Shown here one piece after another: positions 7,009 to 13,949 of a stretch of DNA of 25,333 nt. The stretch is from CAVDHB01 sp963608705 (GTDB taxonomy: Bacteria; Bacteroidota; Bacteroidia; Bacteroidales; Bacteroidaceae), in contig CAVDHB010000015.1 in the NCBI GenBank assembly GCA_963608705.1, positions 1 to 25,333 on the forward strand, in the 5' to 3' direction. Made by a program: the position numbers and the translations under genes. Each line of letters begins with the position of its first letter. The first letter of the stretch is position 1. The notes under the pieces are model-generated. The model saw only the letters and a program-made list of their open reading frames with translations. It ran no database searches and was not told the DNA's origin.

Positions 7009-8925
7009 TTCCTCGTTGATTTTTTTCGCAAAATCAGCGTATTTCATGCTACCCTGGTCTCCCTGGCCTTGTCTGCGGACGGACACGGTTTCCTCTCCGA
7101 CTTCCTTCTCACCGACAATCAACAAGTAAGGTATACGCTTAATCTCGTTGTCACGAATCTTACGCCCGATTTTCTCGTCACGGTCATCCACCACTGTCCG
7201 CACATCGTGTGCCTCCAGATAGTCTTTCACCTTCTTCGCATAGTCGTTGAACTTGGAAGAGATGGGCAGTACTACGGCCTGTTCAGGTGCCAGCCAAATG
7301 GGGAAGTGTCCTGCGGTATGCTCAATCAACACACCGATGAAACGCTCGATGGAACCGAAAGGTGCACGGTGAATCATCACCGGACGATGCTTCTCATTGT
7401 CCTCGCCTGTATATTCCAGTTTGAAACGCTCCGGCAAGTTGTAGTCCACCTGGATAGTACCCAGCTGCCAACGACGACCAATAGCATCTTTCACCATGAA
7501 ATCCAGTTTAGGGCCATAGAAAGCAGCCTCGCCGTAAGCGACTTTGGCATCCAATCCTTTTTCCTTACAAGCAGCCTGGATGGCAGCTTCAGCCTCATCC
7601 CATATTTCATCAGAACCGATGTACTTTTCCTTATCGTTCTTATCACGCAAAGAAATCTGCGCTTCCACGTCGGTGAAGTTGAAGGCTTTAAACACGATGA
7701 AGATGATGTCCATCACATTCTCGAACTCGGATTTCACCTGGTCAGGACGGCAGAAGATATGCGCATCATCCTGCGTAAAGCCACGGACACGGGTCAAACC
7801 ATGCAACTCACCGCTCTGCTCATAACGATATACTGTACCGAACTCAGCGATACGCAACGGCAACTCCTTATAAGAATGAGGACGCCATGCGTACACCTCA
7901 CAGTGGTGAGGGCAGTTCATCGGTTTCAACATATACTCCTCACCTTCCTGTGGAGTGGTGATAGGACGGAAAGAATCCTTTCCGTAATGTGCATAGTGGC
8001 CGGAAGTCACATACAACTGCTTGCTACCGATATTCGGAGTCACCACCTGAAGATAGCCGTAACGTTTCTGGATACGACGCAAGAAGTTCTGCAACTGAAT
8101 ACGCAATTCAGTTCCCTTCGGGAGCCACATAGGCAGTCCTTTTCCCACACGGTCAGAGAAGAAGAAGAGTTCCATCTCTTTACCAATCTTACGGTGGTCG
8201 CGCTTCTTAGCCTCCTCCATCATCACGAGATACTCATCCAGCATCTTCTTCTTCGGGAAGCTGATACCATAGATACGAGTCATCTGCGGACGCTTCTCGT
8301 CTCCACGCCAGTAGGCGGCAGACACAGCGGTTACTTTCACCGCTTTAATCGGGGACGTGGACAACAAGTGCGGACCTTTACAGAGGTCTGTGAAGTTACC
8401 CTGTGTATAAGTGGAGATATGTCCATCCTCCAAGTCAGCAATCAGCTCCTGCTTGTAGGTCTGTCCGTGGTCTCCGAAGAACTTCATGGCCTCGTCTTTA
8501 TGGATAGAATGACGTACAACCGCCTCTTTCTTAGCGGCCAGTTCCTTCATCTTATCCTCGATTTTCTTGAAATCACCTTCTTTGATAACCGTTCCCTCAG
8601 GCGGCATCACATCATAATAGAATCCGCTCTCGATGGCCGGGCCAATACCGAACTGGATACCCGGATAGAGTTCCTGAAGCGCTTCCGCCAACAAGTGTGC
8701 GGAGGTATGCCAGAAAGCGTGTTTGCCTTCCTCGTCTTCCCATTTGTAAAGGACGACTTTTGAATCTTCATTAATGGGACGATTGAGTTCCACCGTCTCG
8801 CCGTTCACGCCGCACGCAAGCACCTCGCGAGCCAACTGCGGAGAAAGACTTTCTGCGATTTGCAGGCCCGTTACACCAGGTTCATATTCCCGGCACGAAC
8901 CATCTGGAAAAGTTATCTTTATCAT
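6982..8925 (-). CDS. thrS: threonine-tRNA ligase
   Basis: ThrS (647 residues) charges tRNA-Thr and removes misattached serine. Domains in order are TGS (1-62, MIKITFPDGS), the editing domain with HTSAH at 73-77 and CKGPH at 182-186, the class II core with MNCPHH at 336-341 (zinc ligand Cys338) and TRVRGFTQDDAHIF at 378-391, and the C-terminal anticodon-binding domain (about 545-647, VVLPISSKFNDYA). The frame is open to 9009, but that would add 28 residues covering the promoter element at 8957-8964 and overlap the preceding gene. The ATG at 8925 gives exactly the family N-terminus. It follows the TPR gene and precedes infC. Confidence 0.98.
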   Translation of the reverse strand: MIKITFPDGSCREYEPGVTGLQIAESLSPQLAREVLACGVNGETVELNRPINEDSKVVLYKWEDEEGKHAFWHTSAHLLAEALQELYPGIQFGIGPAIESGFYYDVMPPEGTVIKEGDFKKIEDKMKELAAKKEAVVRHSIHKDEAMKFFGDHGQTYKQELIADLEDGHISTYTQGNFTDLCKGPHLLSTSPIKAVKVTAVSAAYWRGDEKRPQMTRIYGISFPKKKMLDEYLVMMEEAKKRDHRKIGKEMELFFFSDRVGKGLPMWLPKGTELRIQLQNFLRRIQKRYGYLQVVTPNIGSKQLYVTSGHYAHYGKDSFRPITTPQEGEEYMLKPMNCPHHCEVYAWRPHSYKELPLRIAEFGTVYRYEQSGELHGLTRVRGFTQDDAHIFCRPDQVKSEFENVMDIIFIVFKAFNFTDVEAQISLRDKNDKEKYIGSDEIWDEAEAAIQAACKEKGLDAKVAYGEAAFYGPKLDFMVKDAIGRRWQLGTIQVDYNLPERFKLEYTGEDNEKHRPVMIHRAPFGSIERFIGVLIEHTAGHFPIWLAPEQAVVLPISSKFNDYAKKVKDYLEAHDVRTVVDDRDEKIGRKIRDNEIKRIPYLLIVGEKEVGEETVSVRRQGQGDQGSMKYADFAKKINEEVDSIINKY

Positions 8926-8956
8926 AAGTGTATAATATTGTCTTCTAAAAACGGTG

Positions 8957-8964
8957 CAAAAGTA
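8957..8964 (-). promoter_or_regulatory. thrS promoter, -7 element
   Basis: TACTTTTG on the minus strand matches TAnnTTTG exactly, 31 bases upstream of the thrS ATG. No clear -33 TTTG is visible. It lies just past the stop codon of the TPR gene. Confidence 0.65.
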
Positions 8965-9005
8965 AGTATTTTCTTTTTCATAACCTACTTTCCCCCTGAA
9001 AAATA

Positions 9006-11081
9006 TCACTTTGCGTTTGAATAATGTTTAATTACGCTATAGGCCGTGTACAAGCCCAGCTCCCCGGCTTTACTCAAGTCGGAGCGTCCCTGTGTCAAAT
9101 GGCCTGCGAAAATCTCCACCAATCCCCTGTTATAGTAAGCCTCCGCAAAGTCTGGAAAAAGCTTCAAGGCTGTATCATAATCCGCCTTAGCTTTCGCATA
9201 CTCTTTCTGCTCCGCATAAATCCCTGCTCGGTTGAAATAGGCATAAGGGAAATCAGGCGCCAGTCTTATCACTGCGTCCAAGTCTGCTTCCGCCAGTGAA
9301 AGTGCCATCTGACGGGATTGTGCGGCAGACACCGGCACTTGAGGTTGAGATAATGCAGGAACACTCGCCCCAAAACGGTTCTTTACGGACGAAGAAACAG
9401 TAGTTTGTGTAGCCAGTGATGATGTATAGCTGCCCGCCTCCATCAATTCCACCACCAGCGAAGCTCGCATGAAAAGTGCGGCGTAATTTGTAGAATCCTT
9501 TGCGACCACACTGTCCAAATCAGCTCGGGCGTGTGTGAAATCCCGCAAAGTGTACGCCTCCATCGCCCTGGCCCAATAATCTGCCGGCTGTGCATTACCT
9601 TCGTTAATCTTGGTGGAAAGCCGATCGAATTCAGACTGGTGCTTCTTCAACGAACCTTCATCCAAAGCGGGTTCGTAATTCGTGATGAGCAGCGGACGGG
9701 GCAAAGCGTGTCGCAGATTGATGTCTTCTATTCCTTTATAGAAATTCACAGCGTCCCTCACGCCATTTCCCTGCGCATAATAAGACAGATTGAACAAAGG
9801 CTGAAGAGCCACACTGGCCTTTCGGTTTTGCACCTTTCCCGTATAAGCGGTGTCATAATGCTTTTCTGGCTCTGCGTCATCATCGACCACGATTTTATTA
9901 TAGTCTTCCAAATTCTTCGAAGACTTCTTGCGAGTCGTGTTCGGTATCGGACGGTTGGGATTATAATGCCTTACCGCATAACGTTTCCCGTTATACGACT
10001 TGTCTATCTGCGCCTTCATCACCCGGAACTCATCCATCTCAGCTCCCTTTGCGTCTCCCAACCGGCGTTTGAGCGAAGCCCTGGCCATCAGTCCTGTCCA
10101 AAAAGAAGGGAAATGATTTATCAGACGAGTATAGTCATTCACCGCCCCTCTCAGATTTCCCGTTTTCTCCCGCAGTACCGCCCGATTGTACACAGCCAGC
10201 ATATCGCCAGGGTCCTGTTCTATCAGGAAATCCAAGTCGGAAATAGCCCGGTTGTCCTCCCCTACCTGCATACTCAGCAACGCACGGTTATAGTGTGCGA
10301 TGTAATTGGAAGGATCCAACTCCAATGCACGGGTGTAGTCCTCCATCGCTCCCTTGTAATTAAAGATGCGATAACGCGCCAACGCACGGTTGATATACAG
10401 GTTCGAACTTCCCGGCAACATGGAGAGAGCCTTGGAGAACTCCCTGTCCGCATTGCGGTATTTCTTCTCGTTCATGCTCAGGAAAGCCTTCGTCTCCCAA
10501 GCTGACCCCTCGTAAGGATCCAGCTCCAATGTCTTTTCCAGCCATAAGGCCGCAGCCTTATAGTCCTTTTGCTGCAACGCCATGTCCGCTTTCATGGCAT
10601 ACCCTTTGGAAAATCGAGGCCACTTCTTCAGCATCTCATCGATAGTGGCCGTAGCAGCCTTGTAATCCTTCTTCTGCATCTGGCACAGTGCCATATTCTG
10701 CCAAAATCCCTGATTGTCGGGAGCGTATGAGATAGCTTTCTTATAGTCTGCAATCGCACCGTCAAAATCATTCAGACGGATGCGCACCAGTCCCCTTAAC
10801 TGATAGGTGCCTTGAATGAAAGGATTAATCTTTATGGCTTGCGTCAAGTCATTGTCCGCACCTTGAAAATCCTCCAAATAGAATTTCGCCAATCCCCGGT
10901 AGAAATAGGGGTCGTACAAATAAGGCTTGGCGTAAATGACCTGGTTGAAATACTGGATGCTCAAGGCGTAATCCTCCATATACAACGCATTCTTCCCCAC
11001 CTCTGTCATCCTGTCCGTATTAATCTGGGCGAAGAGAGATAGAGGGCACCAAGCGCACAAAAGGAGGAATCGTCTAAGCAT
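9006..11081 (-). CDS. secreted tetratricopeptide-repeat protein
   Basis: A 691-residue protein with a cleavable signal peptide, MLRRFLLLCAWCPLSLFA, probably cut before QINTD. It is therefore likely periplasmic or surface-facing; there is no lipobox. Residues about 25-350 form at least nine TPR units of 34 residues (for example YFNQVIYAKPYLYDPYFYRG and YTRALELDPSNYIAHYNRAL). A low-complexity basic linker (about 365-400, RKKSSKNLEDYNK) and a region without clear repeats (400-500) follow, then more TPRs (about 500-550 and 610-680, YDTALKLFPDFAEAYYNRGL). TPR arrays bind partner proteins; the partner here is unknown. It lies 17 bases downstream of def, in a unit with ruvX and def, and next to thrS. 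No enzymatic motif is visible. Confidence 0.9.
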   Translation of the reverse strand: MLRRFLLLCAWCPLSLFAQINTDRMTEVGKNALYMEDYALSIQYFNQVIYAKPYLYDPYFYRGLAKFYLEDFQGADNDLTQAIKINPFIQGTYQLRGLVRIRLNDFDGAIADYKKAISYAPDNQGFWQNMALCQMQKKDYKAATATIDEMLKKWPRFSKGYAMKADMALQQKDYKAAALWLEKTLELDPYEGSAWETKAFLSMNEKKYRNADREFSKALSMLPGSSNLYINRALARYRIFNYKGAMEDYTRALELDPSNYIAHYNRALLSMQVGEDNRAISDLDFLIEQDPGDMLAVYNRAVLREKTGNLRGAVNDYTRLINHFPSFWTGLMARASLKRRLGDAKGAEMDEFRVMKAQIDKSYNGKRYAVRHYNPNRPIPNTTRKKSSKNLEDYNKIVVDDDAEPEKHYDTAYTGKVQNRKASVALQPLFNLSYYAQGNGVRDAVNFYKGIEDINLRHALPRPLLITNYEPALDEGSLKKHQSEFDRLSTKINEGNAQPADYWARAMEAYTLRDFTHARADLDSVVAKDSTNYAALFMRASLVVELMEAGSYTSSLATQTTVSSSVKNRFGASVPALSQPQVPVSAAQSRQMALSLAEADLDAVIRLAPDFPYAYFNRAGIYAEQKEYAKAKADYDTALKLFPDFAEAYYNRGLVEIFAGHLTQGRSDLSKAGELGLYTAYSVIKHYSNAK

Positions 11082-11098
11082 ACAGCGACTTGTTTTAG

Positions 11099-11656
11099 TT
11101 ATCTTTTAGCAGGTTTGATGCGGTAATCACACCGTACCCTACCGTTTACAATAGCTTTCAACTTGCTCTTTATCATCTGCTTACGCAGAGCGGAAACACG
11201 GTCTACATACATCACCCCATCCAAATGGTCGAACTCGTGCTGCATGACCCTTGCCAAAAAGCCGTCCACCCACTCATCGTGCGGTGTAAACTGTTCATCC
11301 ATATAAGTCACATGGATTTTCGCAGGACGGCGCACACTCTCGTGCAAGCCAGGGATACTGAGGCATCCCTCGTCAAAAGGCACCACCTCTCCTTCAGTCT
11401 CGACAATACGAGGATTGATATACGCATGACGGAAGTTGGCGAAAGCCGGATCCTCATCCTTCATCACGTCCAAGTCCACAACCACCAAACGGATGGACTT
11501 TCCTATTTGTGGCGCAGCCAGCCCCACCCCATCCGCATTGTGCAGTGTCTCGAACATATCCGCAATAAGTTTATCCAATTCAGGATAATCCTTCGTGATT
11601 TCCTCAGCCTCTTTCCTCAACACAGGCTGTCCGTAAGTATATATCGGCAATATCAT
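11099..11656 (-). CDS. def: peptide deformylase
   Basis: Deformylase (185 residues) removes the formyl group from the N-terminal methionine of new proteins. All three family motifs are present: GVGLAAPQ at 43-50, EGCLS at 96-100 (metal ligand Cys98) and HEFDH at 140-144 (metal ligands His140 and His144, catalytic Glu141). Length and the basic C-terminus are normal. It begins 26 bases after ruvX and ends 17 bases before the TPR gene, so the three genes very likely share a transcript. Coupling to ruvX in one unit is usual in Bacteroides. No formyltransferase gene (fmt) lies in the window. Confidence 0.97.
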   Translation of the reverse strand: MILPIYTYGQPVLRKEAEEITKDYPELDKLIADMFETLHNADGVGLAAPQIGKSIRLVVVDLDVMKDEDPAFANFRHAYINPRIVETEGEVVPFDEGCLSIPGLHESVRRPAKIHVTYMDEQFTPHDEWVDGFLARVMQHEFDHLDGVMYVDRVSALRKQMIKSKLKAIVNGRVRCDYRIKPAKR

Positions 11657-11682
11657 AATAATAGTATCTTATACAGTTTCAC

Positions 11683-12120
11683 TTACAGTGCAAATTCTCC
11701 TTTCATACGCAAGGACTCCATGTAATCCTCCAGAATAATCACGGCACTGATTTTGTCCACTATCCCTTTGTTTTCCCTGCGTTCTTTCTTCTTCATGCCC
11801 CCGCTAATCATGGCCCGGTGCGCCAGCACGGAAGTGAACCGTTCATCATAGAACACCGTCTGAACCGAGGGGAAAGCCTTTTTGAGACGATTGAAAAAAG
11901 GGATGATTCTCGCCATGTTCTCCGAAGGTTTGTTATCCATCTGCTTCGGTTTTCCCACCACGATGACATCCACCTTCTCTTTCGAGAGGTAATTCTTGAT
12001 GAAATCGAAAAGTGAGGGAGTAGCCACCGTCCCCAATCCATTTGCCACCAATCGCAAAGAATCAGATACCGCTATTCCTGTTCTTTTTTTCCCGTAATCT
12101 ATAGAAAGGATTCTGCCCAT
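11683..12120 (-). CDS. ruvX: YqgF/RuvX-type RNase H-fold nuclease
   Basis: A 145-residue YqgF-family protein with an RNase H fold. Members are known as a putative Holliday junction resolvase and, in E. coli, for 16S rRNA 5' maturation. The opening GRILSIDYGKKRTGIAVSD carries the first catalytic aspartate (Asp8). VDVIVVGKP is near 62, VFYDERFTSVLAHRAM near 100 and the last acidic motif VDKISAVIILEDYM near 125. The frame is open to 12171, but that runs into the upstream terminator, and the family start is the ATG at 12120. It is first in the ruvX-def-TPR unit. The -7 element lies only about nine bases upstream of the ATG, so the mRNA may be leaderless or nearly so. Confidence 0.93.
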   Translation of the reverse strand: MGRILSIDYGKKRTGIAVSDSLRLVANGLGTVATPSLFDFIKNYLSKEKVDVIVVGKPKQMDNKPSENMARIIPFFNRLKKAFPSVQTVFYDERFTSVLAHRAMISGGMKKKERRENKGIVDKISAVIILEDYMESLRMKGEFAL

Positions 12121-12128
12121 AACGGCTG

Positions 12129-12136
12129 CAAATTTA
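12129..12136 (-). promoter_or_regulatory. ruvX-def promoter, -7 element
   Basis: TAAATTTG on the minus strand matches TAnnTTTG. Eight bases separate it from the ruvX ATG, which would place the transcript start within a few bases of the start codon. It lies between the upstream terminator and ruvX, where a promoter is needed. Confidence 0.6.
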
Positions 12137-12169
12137 CGCTTTTCAAGTGGAATACGAAGAATCAAGCCC

Positions 12170-12217
12170 AAAAAAGTTTCCTCCCCTAATCAAAATAAAG
12201 AAAAATAGGGAGGAAAC
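12170..12217 (-). terminator. intrinsic terminator of SPOR lipoprotein gene
   Basis: On the minus strand GTTTCCTCCC (12217-12208) pairs perfectly with GGGAGGAAAC (12185-12176). The 10-base-pair stem has an A/T-rich loop and is followed directly by six T residues (12175-12170). A weaker hairpin (ACAGGT with ACCTGT, near 12250-12268) precedes it. Confidence 0.9.
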
Positions 12218-12291
12218 ACTGTTATCTTAGTCTAAAAACGTCTTTTCACAGGTCTCAGATACCTGTTGGAAATTTAATATGAAGAGATTAA

Positions 12292-12795
12292 TTATTTTTT
12301 CAAGAGCAACCAAGCGTCCGGATAAGTGGAACGCAAGGTGGAGCGAGACTGTACGGCGGAAGCGCGGTCATCGAAAGAAGAAGCCACGACACGGTACATG
12401 CCCTGTCCGTTGTTGGCGGAAGAGTTGAAGGCGATACGTGCGTTGTAGCCGGCATTCTTCAACGTCTGCTGCAAGCCCTCGGCGTTTGTCTTCAAACTGA
12501 AACTACCGCACACCACATTATAAGCTTTCAAGTCTTCCCCGTTCACCAAGGAGACATTCTCGGAACGAACAGGCACATTCTCCTCCTGTACGGGCGCTGT
12601 CTGTGCCGGAGTGGTTACCACAGGTGCTGTAGCTACGGCAGTACTGGTGTCTGTAGCAGGCGTTTCGGTCGCCGCAGAATTCATTTCCGCAGCTTTTGCT
12701 TTTTCATAAGCCGCACGATAGGCACTCTCCTTTGATTTACAGGAAGCGAGTGTAAGCACGGCACACATACCGATAAAGATCCAAGATTTACTCAT
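12292..12795 (-). CDS. SPOR-domain lipoprotein
   Basis: A 167-residue lipoprotein. The signal peptide ends in the lipobox LASC with the lipidated cysteine at position 19. A low-complexity Ala/Thr/Pro linker follows (about 38-75). Residues about 88-167 form a SPOR domain (YNVVCGSFSLKTNAEGLQQT, then GMYRVVASSFDDRASA). SPOR domains bind septal peptidoglycan stripped of stem peptides, so an envelope role at the division site is likely. The exact partner is unknown. It is divergent from the ytxH-type gene and is a single-gene unit between its own promoter and a strong terminator. Confidence 0.9.
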   Translation of the reverse strand: MSKSWIFIGMCAVLTLASCKSKESAYRAAYEKAKAAEMNSAATETPATDTSTAVATAPVVTTPAQTAPVQEENVPVRSENVSLVNGEDLKAYNVVCGSFSLKTNAEGLQQTLKNAGYNARIAFNSSANNGQGMYRVVASSFDDRASAVQSRSTLRSTYPDAWLLLKK

Positions 12796-12890
12796 AATGT
12801 TTTATTTTATTTTCGTTTTTCGTTCATTGACTTTGCGTTGTGCGAACAAGATTAGAAATATAATTCATCTTCCGTTCTCACTTTGTTACG

Positions 12891-12924
12891 CAAATGTACA
12901 AATTCAAATTGACAATTCAGCAAA
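12891..12924 (-). promoter_or_regulatory. promoter of SPOR lipoprotein gene
   Basis: TACATTTG (12898-12891, minus strand) is a perfect -7 element. TTTG (12924-12921) lies 22 bases upstream of it, slightly wider than the usual 19-21. The 5' untranslated region would be about 90 bases. Confidence 0.55.
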
Positions 12925-13014
12925 AGAGAACGTTAAAATAGACTAACCCATATAAATATCGAATATATTTTTACTTTTTTCATAGGGCAACAACGATAAA
13001 TTCAAAAAATGATG

Positions 13015-13022
13015 TATCTTTG
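13015..13022 (+). promoter_or_regulatory. promoter of the ytxH-type gene, -7 element
   Basis: TATCTTTG matches TAnnTTTG exactly, 27 bases upstream of the ATG at 13050. No -33 element is obvious. It is divergent from the promoter of the SPOR gene. Confidence 0.65.
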
Positions 13023-13049
13023 CATTGAACTACAAAACACAATAGAAAT

Positions 13050-13259
13050 ATGAAAGAACTGAGTATTTTCGCCGCATTCTTGGGCGGCGCCGTGGTAGGA
13101 GCCGCAGCAGGACTGTTGCTGGCACCTGAAAAAGGAACTGACACACGCGAGAAAATCGCAGAAGCTCTCCGCAAAAAAGGTATTAAGCTGAACCGCAAGG
13201 ACATGAACGAGTTGGCTACCGAAATCGCCAACAATATCGAAAGCGACGACGCTGAATAA
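13050..13259 (+). CDS. YtxH-domain small membrane protein
   Basis: A 69-residue protein with one N-terminal glycine-rich membrane helix (about 5-25, FAAFLGGAVVGAAAGLLLAP). A charged helical segment follows, ending ESDDAE. The hydrophobic stretch followed by PEKGTDTREKI is the YtxH/gas-vesicle-protein-like pattern (LLxAPxxGxxxR). Family members are linked to stress or stationary phase but have no defined biochemical role. It is followed by a holin-like gene and a small basic protein, an order that resembles E. coli yqjD-yqjE-yqjK. A terminator-like hairpin separates it from the next gene, so it may be made in excess. Confidence 0.85.
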   Translation: MKELSIFAAFLGGAVVGAAAGLLLAPEKGTDTREKIAEALRKKGIKLNRKDMNELATEIANNIESDDAE

Positions 13260-13276
13260 GCGGACTTAACACCATC

Positions 13277-13322
13277 AAGGACAGATTTTCCATTATATAA
13301 TAAGGAGGGTCTGTCCTTTTTT
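13277..13322 (+). terminator. terminator or attenuator inside the cluster
   Basis: AAGGACAGA (13277-13285) pairs perfectly with TCTGTCCTT (13310-13318), and the run TTTTTT (13317-13322) follows. It lies between the first and second genes of a same-strand cluster, 15 bases before the next ATG. I see no new TAnnTTTG promoter after it, so partial termination is likely. Confidence 0.8.
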
Positions 13323-13336
13323 AATTCAGGCAGATT

Positions 13337-13717
13337 ATGATTCACGATAAATACGTAAGTCTCATCGAGGCTCTTTTCAAGGAGGGGAAAGCGTATCTTG
13401 ACATCCAGAAAAGAATAGCCACTCTTACCCTTGTGGAGAAGTCCACCCTCTTCATCTCCACATTTGTAATCGGCTTCATCCTTGTCATCCTGGGTATGAT
13501 AGCCCTGTTCTATCTATCTTTCATGACAAGCCAAATCATGCACGAATGCCTCGGTTTGCCGCTTTGGCAAAGCTACGGACTGATAGCCGTGGTAATGGCC
13601 ATCCTCATGTATGTCGTCTACAAGGCGCGCAGACCACTGTTCGTGCGGCCAATCACCAAATTCCTGTACAACCTCATCGGAGATTGTCAAACCACCACAG
13701 CGAAAGAAAATGAATAA
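13337..13717 (+). CDS. holin-like membrane protein (Phage_holin_3_6 type)
   Basis: A 126-residue protein with two predicted membrane helices, about 38-62 (LFISTFVIGFILVILGMIAL) and 78-96 (QSYGLIAVVMAILMYVVYKA). An N-terminal amphipathic helix precedes them (YVSLIEALFKEGKAYLDIQK), and a basic loop and soluble tail follow. This is the Phage_holin_3_6/YqjE pattern. Despite the name these are chromosomal inner-membrane proteins, and nothing suggests a prophage. Its stop codon overlaps the start of the next gene within ATGAATAA, so translation is probably coupled. Confidence 0.85.
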   Translation: MIHDKYVSLIEALFKEGKAYLDIQKRIATLTLVEKSTLFISTFVIGFILVILGMIALFYLSFMTSQIMHECLGLPLWQSYGLIAVVMAILMYVVYKARRPLFVRPITKFLYNLIGDCQTTTAKENE

Positions 13718-13949
13718 AACAGTTTCCCTGGAAAGCATACGAGCCGAAAGAGCGGCTCTCCAAAAAAAAGCGAAGATTGTCCGCCAACGTATTACAGCTT
13801 ACTCATCCTCTCTGATGACGCAGGAGACACCTCTTACTCAGCGAGAGCGTATCATGAACTACATCAGCAAAGGAATAGCCATAGCAGACGGAGCGATTAT
13901 GGGAGTGAGAGTCATGCGCCGTATCCGAAAATACTTTAAAAAGAAATGA
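13710..13949 (+). CDS. small basic protein of unknown function
   Basis: A 79-residue protein starting MNKTVSLESIRAERAALQKK. The first half is a charged helix. The second half (about 50-70, ISKGIAIADGAIMGVRVMRR) is amphipathic or weakly hydrophobic, and the end is very basic (RKYFKKK), suggesting membrane-surface association. I do not recognise a domain. The true start at 13710 overlaps the preceding gene by eight bases, and its stop overlaps the next gene's ATG (ATGA at 13946), so it is translationally coupled on both sides. By position and character it corresponds to E. coli YqjK; this is inference from context, not from sequence identity. Confidence 0.8.
   Translation: MNKTVSLESIRAERAALQKKAKIVRQRITAYSSSLMTQETPLTQRERIMNYISKGIAIADGAIMGVRVMRRIRKYFKKK

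Noticed and set aside
6910..8763. 617-residue plus-strand open frame antisense to thrS
   Set aside because: Long only because of codon composition on the opposite strand; thrS is unmistakable and fills the region.
8926..9009. N-terminal extension of thrS
   Set aside because: It would cover a perfect -7 promoter element, overlap the upstream gene and precede the normal TGS-domain start.
12796..13049. tRNA or small RNA gene in the divergent intergenic region
   Set aside because: I found only the two promoters; no cloverleaf, T-loop consensus or terminator is visible.
13337..13717. Prophage lysis gene because of the holin-like protein
   Set aside because: No endolysin, phage structural or integrase genes are nearby; this family is commonly chromosomal and non-phage.
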